Below are positions 1-5,184 of a stretch of 6,319 nucleotides of DNA, piece by piece. The notes under the pieces were generated by a model that worked only from the letters and a program-made list of their open reading frames with translations, had not been told where the DNA came from and made no database searches. Numbering within the stretch: position 1 is the first letter of the stretch; every line of letters begins with the position of its first letter. Made by a program: the position numbers and the translations under genes. This DNA comes from Candidatus Eiseniibacteriota bacterium (GTDB lineage: Bacteria; Eisenbacteria; RBG-16-71-46), in NCBI GenBank assembly GCA_005893365.1, contig VBPB01000152.1, positions 1 to 6,319 of the forward strand. The letters are read 5' to 3'.

Positions 1-828
1 GCGGTGATGTCCGCCCTCACCGCGGGCGGCCACGAGGCGGTGGGGTTGGCGCGCGGCGACGCCGACGTCACCCGTCCCGAGGCGCTGCGCCATCCCATCA
101 CGATGCTCGGCCCGGACTGGATCTTCCACCTGGCCGGATTCACCCAGGTGGACGACTGCGAGACGCGCGCGGACCACGCCCACCTCGTGAACGGCTTCGG
201 CGCCCGCAACGCGGCGCAGGCCGCGGCCGAGTGCGGGGCGGCGGTGCTCACGGTCTCGACCGACTACGTCTTCTCGGGCGAGAGCACCCAGCCCTACCGG
301 GAGTACGACCCGGTGGGCCCGCGCTCGGTGTACGGCGCCTCGAAGCTGGCCGGCGAGATGGCGGTGCGCGAGGTGCACGCCCGCCACCTGATCGTGCGCA
401 CGGCGTGGCTGTTCGGGCGCGGCGGCCGGAACTTCATCGACGGCATCCTCGGCCGCGCGCGGCGCGGCGAGCCGCTCGCGGTGGTGGACGACCAGCGTGG
501 TTCGCCCACGTCGACCACTGACCTGGCCGAGGCGCTGGTCAAGCTCGCGAGCCTCGGGCAGTATGGCACCTACCATTGCACCAACGGCGGCGACTGCACC
601 TGGCACGAACTGGCGGTCCACGTCCTGGCGCGCGCCGGGGTGAGCCGGCCGGTGACGCGCATCGACAGCGCCACGCTCGCGCGGCCGGCGCAGCGGCCCG
701 CCTACTCGGTGTTGAGCAACCTGCTGTTCGAGCACGTGAGCGGGCTCCGCATGACCCACTGGCAGGACGCGGTCGACCGCTATCTGCGCGACGCCGCCGA
801 GCGCGCGGCGACGGAGGAGCGACGATGA
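1..828 (+). CDS. rfbD: dTDP-4-dehydrorhamnose reductase, 5' end missing
   Basis: RfbD/RmlD reduces dTDP-4-dehydro-L-rhamnose to dTDP-L-rhamnose with NAD(P)H, the last step of dTDP-rhamnose synthesis in the cytoplasm. The reading frame is open to the left edge of the window, and the N-terminal GxxGxxG nucleotide-binding motif is absent, so the true start lies upstream. The GTG/ATG at 4-9 are internal. Counting from base 4, visible family features are FHLAGFTQVDDCE (41-53), STDYVFSG with the catalytic Thr/Asp region (85-92), the SDR YGASK motif with Tyr110 and Lys114, SPTSTTDLA in the substrate half, and the C-terminal RPAYSVLSN block. About 15-20 residues are missing relative to the usual 280-300. 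The stop TGA overlaps the gmhA ATG (ATGA), suggesting one operon. A related NAD-dependent sugar epimerase/reductase is possible, but the C-terminal motif favours RfbD. Confidence 0.9.
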   Translation, partial: AVMSALTAGGHEAVGLARGDADVTRPEALRHPITMLGPDWIFHLAGFTQVDDCETRADHAHLVNGFGARNAAQAAAECGAAVLTVSTDYVFSGESTQPYREYDPVGPRSVYGASKLAGEMAVREVHARHLIVRTAWLFGRGGRNFIDGILGRARRGEPLAVVDDQRGSPTSTTDLAEALVKLASLGQYGTYHCTNGGDCTWHELAVHVLARAGVSRPVTRIDSATLARPAQRPAYSVLSNLLFEHVSGLRMTHWQDAVDRYLRDAAERAATEERR

Positions 829-1547
829 CACCGAGTCGGGACCGGGCCCGGGGGCCGCTCGAGCGCCAGGCGCGCGCGACGCTGCGCGTGGCCGCACGCA
901 ACCTGGCCACGGTCGAGCGCGCCTGCGCGCGGGCCCTGGCGGCGGCGGCCGAGGTGGTGATCGCCAGCCTGCAGGGGGGCGGCACGGTCTACTTCTGCGG
1001 CAATGGCGGCAGCGCCGCCGACGCCCAGCACCTGGCCGGCGAGCTCTCGGGCCGCTACCTGATGGACCGGCCGGCGCTCGCGGCGGTGGCGCTTACCACC
1101 AACTCGTCGGCGGTGACCGCGATCGCCAACGACTTCGGCTACGACGCGGTGTTCGCGCGCCAGCTCGAAGGGCTGGGGGCTCCCGGCGACGTGCTGGTCG
1201 CCATCACCACCAGCGGCCGCTCGGCGAGCGTCCGCAACGCGGTCCACGCCGCGCACGCCCTCGGCATGACGGTGGTGGGGTTGACCGGCCCCGCCGGTCG
1301 CGGGTTCGCCGCGCGCTGCGACCTGGCGCTGGTCGCCCCCGGCACGGCGACGCCGCGCATCCAGGAGGCGCACTTGACGCTGGGCCACACGCTGTGCGAG
1401 CTGGTCGAGCGGGCCCTGTTCGAGCGCCGCCCGAGGCCCGCGCGCCCCATGGCCCGCGCCGCGCGCCGCACGACCCGGACCCGTCGCACGCCCCGGACTC
1501 ACCGCACGACCGGCCGCGCGGCCCGGCGCGGAGCGAAGCCGGCGTGA
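825..1547 (+). CDS. gmhA: SIS-domain phosphoheptose isomerase, GmhA type, with Arg/Thr-rich C-terminal tail
   Basis: GmhA converts sedoheptulose 7-phosphate to D-glycero-D-manno-heptose 7-phosphate, the first step to ADP- or GDP-heptose for surface polysaccharide. The 240-residue protein has FCGNGGSAADAQHLAGELSG (57-76), the SIS phosphate-binding ITTSGRSASV (127-136) and RIQEAHLTLGH (178-188). By alignment from memory to characterised GmhA, His69, Glu73, Gln180 and His188 match the zinc and active-site residues. The ATG at 825 is chosen because GGAGGAG lies 5 bases upstream at 813-819 and it forms an ATGA overlap with rfbD; the frame is open further upstream, but only as a shadow of rfbD. The family is usually about 190-200 residues. 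Residues after about 200 form an Arg/Pro/Thr-rich, probably disordered tail with hexapeptide repeats. A DiaA-like SIS protein is the main alternative, less likely next to rfbD. Confidence 0.88.
   Translation: MTPSRDRARGPLERQARATLRVAARNLATVERACARALAAAAEVVIASLQGGGTVYFCGNGGSAADAQHLAGELSGRYLMDRPALAAVALTTNSSAVTAIANDFGYDAVFARQLEGLGAPGDVLVAITTSGRSASVRNAVHAAHALGMTVVGLTGPAGRGFAARCDLALVAPGTATPRIQEAHLTLGHTLCELVERALFERRPRPARPMARAARRTTRTRRTPRTHRTTGRAARRGAKPA
1467..1520 (+). repeat. 18-base tandem repeat in the 3' end of gmhA
   Basis: Two adjacent 18-base units (1467-1484 and 1485-1502) agree at 14 of 18 positions. A third, decayed unit starts at 1503 and is clearly similar only in its first nine bases. 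In the gmhA frame they read RTTRTR, RTPRTH and RTTGRA (residues 215-232). The unit length is a multiple of three, so copy changes would keep the frame. The same DNA lies just upstream of the next gene's start. Confidence 0.7.
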
Positions 1548-2434
1548 TCGGCGCGCTCGTCCAGGAGCTGCGTCCCAAGCAGTGGACCAAGAATCTCCTG
1601 CTGTTCGCGGGTGTCATCTTCTCCCAGCACCTGACCAACGCCGGCATGCTGCTGCGCGCGGCCGGCGGCTTCGTCGCCTTCTCGCTGCTCGCGGGCTGCG
1701 TCTACGTGCTCAACGACTTGAAGGACGTCGAGGCCGACCGGCGCCACCCGCTCAAGCGCAAGCGGCCGATCGCGTCCGGGCGGCTGAGCCCCGCGGCCGC
1801 CTGGGGGGCCCTGCTGCCGCTGCTGGCGATCGTGGGGGCGATCGCCACCTGGCTGGGCAGCTCGTTCGCGTGGGTCGCGGCGTTCTACCTGGCGTTCAAC
1901 CTGGCATACACCTTCGGCCTCAAACAGCTCGTGCTGGTGGACGTGTTCTTCGTCGCCATCGGCTTCGTGCTGCGCGCCATCGCCGGCGTGCAGCTGATGC
2001 GGCCGGTGGCGCCGCTGACGATGCTCTCGCCGTGGCTCTTGGTGTGCACGTTCTTCGCCGCCCTGTTCCTGGCGCTGGCCAAGCGGCGCCGTGAGCTGAC
2101 CAACGCCGGCGAGGGCGCGGTCCAGCAGCGGGCGGTGCTCGACCACTACTCGCCCGAGCTGGTGGACGGCCTGCTCACCGTCTCGGCGGCGGCGAGCCTG
2201 ATGGGCTACGCGCTCTATACCATCTGGCCCGAGACCGTGGCCAAGTTCCACACCGGTGCCCTCCTCTATACCGTCCCGTTCGTGGCCTACGGGATCTTCC
2301 GCTACTTCTATCTGGTGCGGGCGAGCGAGACCACCGAGGACCCCTCGCAGGTGCTGCTCACCGACCGGCCGCTCGCGGGGTGCGTGCTGCTCTACCTGGT
2401 GGCGGTCGTGGTGATCATCTACTTCCGCACGTGA
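1544..2434 (+). CDS. UbiA-family decaprenyl-phosphate phosphoribosyltransferase (DPPR synthase-like)
   Basis: This integral membrane enzyme is predicted to move 5-phosphoribose from PRPP onto a polyprenyl phosphate. In mycobacteria the homologous reaction begins decaprenyl-phosphoryl-arabinose synthesis; related genes also occur in Gram-negative polysaccharide loci. The 296-residue product opens with RPKQWTKNLLLFAG (10-23). It carries the first Asp-rich site NDLKDVEAD (57-65) followed by RRHPLKRKRPIASG (66-79). The second site contains Tyr122, Lys127 and Asp133, followed by the GFVLRAIAG segment. Multiple hydrophobic stretches fit the UbiA fold of about nine helices. GTG at 1544 is chosen because it overlaps the gmhA stop (GTGA), has GGAG at 1530-1533, and places the conserved RPKQW near the N-terminus. 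Starting further upstream would add a low-complexity Pro/His/Arg segment. The lipid acceptor and the downstream pathway cannot be read from the sequence. Confidence 0.88.
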   Translation: MIGALVQELRPKQWTKNLLLFAGVIFSQHLTNAGMLLRAAGGFVAFSLLAGCVYVLNDLKDVEADRRHPLKRKRPIASGRLSPAAAWGALLPLLAIVGAIATWLGSSFAWVAAFYLAFNLAYTFGLKQLVLVDVFFVAIGFVLRAIAGVQLMRPVAPLTMLSPWLLVCTFFAALFLALAKRRRELTNAGEGAVQQRAVLDHYSPELVDGLLTVSAAASLMGYALYTIWPETVAKFHTGALLYTVPFVAYGIFRYFYLVRASETTEDPSQVLLTDRPLAGCVLLYLVAVVVIIYFRT

Positions 2435-3405
2435 GCCGGGCCGCCGCCGCCCGGGGTGCCCGCCCCGCCGGGCGGGTGCGGATCGAGGCGCGCGCCAAGC
2501 TCAACCTGGGGCTCGCGGTGGGGCCGCGGCGCGCCGACGGCTTCCACGACCTGGCCACCGTGTTCCAGTCCATCTCGCTCGCCGACACGTTGCTGGTGGC
2601 GCCGCGCCGGCGGGGATTCCGCCTCGCGGTGCGCCACGAGCCGGCATGGACGCGGCCGGGCGCGCACGGCGCGGGTGCCGCGGCCGCGGCGGTGCCGCGG
2701 GGGCCCGCGAACCTGGTCCTGCGCGCGGCGCGCTGCTTCGCGTCGCGCTACGGGATCGGCGGTGCCAAGTTGACCCTGATCAAACGCATCCCGGCCGGCG
2801 CCGGCCTCGGCGGCGGGAGCGCGGACGCGGCCGCGGCCCTGGTCGGTCTCGCCCGGCTGCACGGGTTCAAGCCGCGCGCGGGCGAGCTGCGCGCCCTGGG
2901 CGCAACCCTGGGCTCCGACGTGCCCTTCGCGCTGTTCGGTGGGACTGCACTCGGGCTGGGACGCGGCGAGCGACTCCGTCGTCTGCGGCTGGCGCGGCCG
3001 TTCCGCGCGATCCTCGCGGTCCCTGCCTGGCGGGTCCCGACCGCGGACGCCTTCCGGCGCATGGACCGGAACCAATACAAATATGGCTTGACTCGCCCGA
3101 CAGCGATCTTAAGATTCAGCCAAAGCCTTGGGCGCGAGGCGATAACGGTGGAAAGCACCGCGCGTCTGGGGAACACGTTCGAGGAGGTGTTGGGGAAGCG
3201 GCGGTCGGAGTTCCTCTCCTTGTGCGCGCGGCTTCGGCGCGCGGGGGCCGAGGGGCCGCACTTGACCGGCAGTGGGTCAGCGGTGTTCGCCATCGTTCCG
3301 GCCGGGCTTTCCGCGAGGCGCATCGTCGAGCGCTTCATCGGGCAGGAGGCGGTTTATCTCATTCGATCCAGGCGAATCGGGCTGAGTTGTACCAGGCTGC
3401 CATAA
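2431..3405 (+). CDS. ispE: 4-diphosphocytidyl-2-C-methyl-D-erythritol kinase
   Basis: IspE phosphorylates the 2-hydroxyl of CDP-methylerythritol with ATP in the MEP isoprenoid pathway. Three GHMP-kinase motifs are present in order: ARAKLNLGLAVG (20-31) with Lys23, the ATP loop PAGAGLGGGSAD (121-132), and LTGSGSAVFA (278-287). LGSDVPFALFGG (160-171) supplies the expected catalytic Asp163. The 324 residues are somewhat longer than the usual 280-300, partly from an Ala/Gly-rich stretch around 75-92. GTG at 2431 overlaps the previous stop (GTGA) but has no clear Shine-Dalgarno sequence, so it probably depends on coupling; GTG at 2476, just before VRIEARAKLN, is a fallback start. From about base 3070 the coding sequence becomes AT-richer and includes adjacent TTA and AGA codons, coinciding with a promoter-like element. 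Confidence 0.93.
   Translation: MSRAAAARGARPAGRVRIEARAKLNLGLAVGPRRADGFHDLATVFQSISLADTLLVAPRRRGFRLAVRHEPAWTRPGAHGAGAAAAAVPRGPANLVLRAARCFASRYGIGGAKLTLIKRIPAGAGLGGGSADAAAALVGLARLHGFKPRAGELRALGATLGSDVPFALFGGTALGLGRGERLRRLRLARPFRAILAVPAWRVPTADAFRRMDRNQYKYGLTRPTAILRFSQSLGREAITVESTARLGNTFEEVLGKRRSEFLSLCARLRRAGAEGPHLTGSGSAVFAIVPAGLSARRIVERFIGQEAVYLIRSRRIGLSCTRLP
3088..3115 (+). promoter_or_regulatory. Candidate sigma70-type promoter inside ispE, overlapping a palindrome
   Basis: TTGACT (3088-3093) lies 16 bases upstream of TAAGAT (3110-3115), which matches TATAAT at four positions. The -10 overlaps a perfect 10-bp palindrome, ATCTTAAGAT (3106-3115), a possible operator. The surrounding 60 bases are AT-rich for this window, and the element forces the rare codon pair TTA-AGA in ispE. 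It would drive the leader ORF and spoVG from about 300 bases upstream. It is read from sequence only. Confidence 0.45.
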
Positions 3406-3439
3406 CTTGAGCCGGAGGCAAGGATGCGTGAAGCTCAAG
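3406..3439 (+). promoter_or_regulatory. Inverted repeat enclosing the leader-ORF ribosome binding site
   Basis: CTTGAGC (3406-3412) and GCTCAAG (3433-3439) are perfect 7-base complements separated by 20 bases. The loop holds GGAGG (3414-3418) and the ATG at 3424. In RNA the stem would present or restrict this start site. The long loop makes the fold only modestly stable. Confidence 0.35.
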
Positions 3440-3516
3440 CCGACATCTCGGATCTAGGGCGGAGCGATTCGGAGCCAGTGGTCCCAGGGAAGGCTCTCAG
3501 GGTGGTTCCGTCATGA
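3424..3516 (+). CDS. Candidate 30-codon leader ORF coupled to spoVG
   Basis: ATG at 3424 is preceded by GGAGG at 3414-3418 with a 5-base gap, among the best ribosome binding sites in the window. The frame runs 30 codons to TGA at 3514-3516, which overlaps the spoVG ATG as ATGA, the same geometry as the rfbD/gmhA junction upstream. It starts 18 bases after the ispE stop. The predicted peptide begins MREAQADISDLG and ends VVPS. It is acidic in its first half, has no evident membrane segment or run of one regulatory amino acid, and I recognise no family. It could be a translated small protein, a leader peptide that delivers ribosomes to spoVG, or chance. The strong ribosome site and exact overlap argue against pure chance, but nothing shows that the peptide itself matters. 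Confidence 0.45.
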   Translation: MREAQADISDLGRSDSEPVVPGKALRVVPS

Positions 3517-3824
3517 TCGAGATCACCGAGGTCCGTGTTTCGCTGCGCGACGACGAGAAGTTGAAGGCGTTCGTCAGCATCACGCTCAACGACTCGTTCG
3601 TCATCCGGGGTCTCAAGATCATCCACGGGAACTCCGGGTTGTTCGTTGCCATGCCGAGTCGCAAGCGCCCGGATGGCCAGCATCAGGATCTGGCCCATCC
3701 GATCAACGACCCCACCCGGAAGTACCTGACCGAGAAGGTCATGGAGGAGTACCAGCGGGAACTGGCCAATCCCGGCGCGCATAGCATCGCGCAGACCGGG
3801 AAGCACTCCGAGCCGGTCTACTAA
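3513..3824 (+). CDS. spoVG: SpoVG family regulatory protein
   Basis: SpoVG is a small nucleic-acid-binding protein, named for sporulation and septation phenotypes in Bacillus but widespread in non-sporulating bacteria. The 103-residue product matches the family along almost its whole length: EITEVRVSLRDDEKLKAFVS (3-22), FVIRGLKIIHGNSGLFVAMP (29-48), SRKRPDGQHQDLAHPIN (49-65), then a helix through EKVMEEYQREL. The C-terminal tail after about 84 is the variable part. ATG at 3513 has AGGGTGG at 3499-3505, 7 bases upstream, and overlaps the leader ORF stop. Position after ispE recurs in several GC-rich phyla as I recall. No sporulation genes are seen here, so a general regulatory role is more likely. 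A 9-bp hairpin begins 17 bases after its stop. Confidence 0.95.
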   Translation: MIEITEVRVSLRDDEKLKAFVSITLNDSFVIRGLKIIHGNSGLFVAMPSRKRPDGQHQDLAHPINDPTRKYLTEKVMEEYQRELANPGAHSIAQTGKHSEPVY

Positions 3825-3840
3825 GGGCGCAACCACAGAC

Positions 3841-3862
3841 CAGGCGGACGCGAGTCCGTCTG
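3841..3862 (+). terminator. Hairpin after spoVG with GNRA-type loop, no T-tract
   Basis: A 9-bp stem (3841-3849 with 3854-3862, one G-U pair at 3844/3859) closes a GCGA tetraloop. It begins 17 bases after the spoVG stop, a usual place for a 3'-end hairpin. No T-run follows, so it is not a classic intrinsic terminator; it may be a 3' stabiliser or act with Rho. A second small hairpin (CGGCG, loop CCCA, CGCCG at 3865-3878) follows directly. Confidence 0.45.
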
Positions 3863-3937
3863 ACCGGCGCCCACGCCGTGGCCCCAGTCCCCCACTTGGG
3901 CCCGGCGGGGTCGGTCCTGCCGTTCCCGCGCGGGGCG

Positions 3938-3956
3938 CCGTGGCCGCCGGCCACGG
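3938..3956. promoter_or_regulatory. Perfect 8-bp inverted repeat abutting the -35 box
   Basis: CCGTGGCC (3938-3945) and GGCCACGG (3949-3956) are exact complements around a 3-base centre. The right arm ends one base before the TTGACT -35 box. It could be a protein-binding operator for the tRNA-Gln/prs promoter or the end hairpin of spoVG transcripts; there is no T-tract. The spacer between the small hairpins and here (3879-3937) is GC-rich with no gene that I can support. Confidence 0.4.
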
Positions 3957-3985
3957 TTGACTTCGGCCCCGCACCCCGCTAGATT
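3957..3985 (+). promoter_or_regulatory. Promoter for tRNA-Gln and prs
   Basis: TTGACT (3957-3962) and TAGATT (3980-3985) are separated by the ideal 17 bases; they match the sigma70 consensus at five and four of six positions. Transcription would start near 3992, about 87 bases before the tRNA. The intervening leader (3986-4078) contains no convincing ORF, only a short direct repeat of CCCGGAC (4032 and 4047). This is the strongest promoter-like site in the window. Confidence 0.65.
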
Positions 3986-4078
3986 CCCCCGGCTTTTCTG
4001 CATGCCGTTCCTTCGGGCCAATTGCCATCACCCCGGACTCCCTGAGCCCGGACCGTGACGGAAATCCCGTTCTGTTGG

Positions 4079-4153
4079 TGGGGCGTGGCCAAGTGGTAAG
4101 GCACGAGACTTTGGATCTCGCATCCGGAGGTTCGAATCCTCCCGCCCCAGCCA
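4079..4153 (+). tRNA. tRNA-Gln (anticodon UUG), CCA encoded
   Basis: All cloverleaf parts can be paired by eye. The acceptor stem TGGGGCG (4079-4085) pairs with CGCCCCA (4143-4149). The D stem is GCC/GGC (4088-4090, 4100-4102). The anticodon stem CGAGA (4104-4108) pairs with TCTCG (4116-4120) around a 7-base loop with anticodon TTG at 4111-4113. The T arm is GGAGG (4126-4130), loop TTCGAAT, CCTCC (4138-4142). The discriminator is G4150 and CCA (4151-4153) is genomically encoded. It reads CAA, and CAG by wobble, and is likely co-transcribed with prs. Confidence 0.97.
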
Positions 4154-4159
4154 TCCGTT

Positions 4160-4201
4160 GGGCCAGGGGAGGGACTCCGGAGCATCGAGTCCGCCTGGCC
4201 C
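4160..4201 (+). promoter_or_regulatory. Two-part hairpin between tRNA-Gln and prs
   Basis: Outer arms GGGCCAGG (4160-4167) and CCTGGCCC (4194-4201) pair perfectly. Inside them GGACTC (4172-4177) and GAGTCC (4187-4192) also pair perfectly, leaving an asymmetric bulge (4168-4171 against 4193) and a 9-base loop. This is 14 bp in 42 bases, starting 7 bases after the tRNA CCA. No T-tract follows. It may guide tRNA 3' processing, protect the 5' end of prs mRNA, or attenuate prs. Confidence 0.55.
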
Positions 4202-4243
4202 GGACCATGATGGTCGACATCGCGTAGCGCGGAGAGTTCACGC

Positions 4244-5176
4244 ATGGATCCCTGTCGCATCTTCGCGGGGAACGCCAGCCGCCGTCTGGCGCAGTCCATC
4301 TGCGACCGACTCCAGGTGCCCCTCGGCGACGCCGAGGTGGGGCGCTTCGAGGACGGCGAGGTCTCGGTGCGCTTCAACGAGAACATCCGCGGCAGCGACG
4401 TGTTCATCGTGCAGACCACCGGGGCCCCGGCGGACAACCTGATGGAGCTGCTGGTCATGCTCGACGCCGCCAAGCGCGCCTCCGCGCGCCGCGTCACCGC
4501 GGTGATGCCGTACTTCGGCTACGCGCGCCAGGACCGCAAGGACCAGCCGCGGGCGCCGATCTCGGCCAAGCTGGTCGCCAACCTCATCACCGTCGCCGGC
4601 GCCGACCGCGCGCTGTGCATGGATCTCCACAGCGCGCAGATCCAGGGCTTCTTCGACATCCCGCTCGATCACCTGTACGCGGCCCCGGTGCTGATCGAGC
4701 ACTTCGCCCAGAAGGCCATCCCCGACCTGGTGGTGATGGCGCCGGACGTGGGCGGGGTCAAGATGGCGCGCGCCTACGCCAAGCGTCTGGGCGCGGACCT
4801 GGCGCTGGTGGACAAGCGCCGCCCGCGGCCGGACGCGGTCGAGATCATGAACATCATCGGCGACGTGAAGGACAAGAACGCGGTGCTGTTCGACGACGTG
4901 GTGACCACGGGCAGCACCCTGTGCCAGGCGGCGGCCGCAGTCCGCGCCGCGGGCGCCCGGGACATCTACGCCGGCGTCACGCACGGCGTCCTGAGCGGGA
5001 GCGCGCCGGAGCGCCTGGCCCACTCGCCCATCAAGGAGCTGGTGGTGACCGACACGGTGCAGCACGACCACGGGGCGTTGCCGCCCCGGGTCACCGAGCT
5101 CTCGGTCGCCGGGCTGCTCGGCGAGGCCGTCGAGCGCATCCACGAGGAACGATCGCTGAGTTCGCTGTTCGTATGA
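4244..5176 (+). CDS. prs: Ribose-phosphate pyrophosphokinase (PRPP synthase)
   Basis: Prs makes PRPP from ribose 5-phosphate and ATP, feeding nucleotide, His and Trp synthesis and, here, a PRPP-using transferase upstream. The 310 residues match class I length. Motifs in order: IFAGNASRRLAQ (6-17), EVGRFEDGEVSVRFNENIRG (31-50), PYFGYARQDRK (89-99), MDLHSAQIQGFFDIP (126-140) with catalytic His129, the flexible-loop DKRRP (190-194) with Lys191 and Arg193, the PRPP loop DDVVTTGST (217-225), and THGVLSG (246-252). The PRPP loop is unusual: most class I enzymes read DD-x-x-D-T-(A/G)-G-T, so an Asp is replaced by Thr221 and a Gly by Ser224. ATG at 4244 has GGAGAG 7 bases upstream. The gene is probably co-transcribed with tRNA-Gln; a hairpin separates it from rplY. 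Confidence 0.96.
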   Translation: MDPCRIFAGNASRRLAQSICDRLQVPLGDAEVGRFEDGEVSVRFNENIRGSDVFIVQTTGAPADNLMELLVMLDAAKRASARRVTAVMPYFGYARQDRKDQPRAPISAKLVANLITVAGADRALCMDLHSAQIQGFFDIPLDHLYAAPVLIEHFAQKAIPDLVVMAPDVGGVKMARAYAKRLGADLALVDKRRPRPDAVEIMNIIGDVKDKNAVLFDDVVTTGSTLCQAAAAVRAAGARDIYAGVTHGVLSGSAPERLAHSPIKELVVTDTVQHDHGALPPRVTELSVAGLLGEAVERIHEERSLSSLFV

Positions 5177-5184
5177 ACCCCGGG

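Noticed and set aside
576..824. Upstream extension of gmhA
   Set aside because: The added residues are an Arg/Ala-rich shadow of rfbD; ATG 825 has a clear GGAGGAG and fits the family start.
1281..1286. TTGACC boxes in gmhA and ispE (also 2769-2774 and 3262-3267) as promoters
   Set aside because: No acceptable -10 sequence at 15-19 bases downstream of any of them.
1394..1543. Upstream extension of the UbiA-family gene
   Set aside because: It would add a Pro/His/Arg low-complexity segment overlapping the gmhA tail; GTG 1544 fits the family N-terminus and operon overlap.
3460..3475. Direct repeat CGGAGC-GATT-CGGAGC inside the leader ORF
   Set aside because: Six-base repeats arise readily in DNA of this composition and there is no second line of evidence.
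3435..4241. 268-codon minus-strand ORF with the GGFEPPDARSKVSCLTTW-type peptide
   Set aside because: This peptide is the antisense translation of the tRNA-Gln gene, a familiar false protein. The ORF also covers spoVG in antisense and matches no real family.
3979..4497. 172-codon minus-strand ORF across the tRNA and the start of prs
   Set aside because: Another frame of antisense tRNA plus antisense prs; GC-rich DNA keeps it open by chance.
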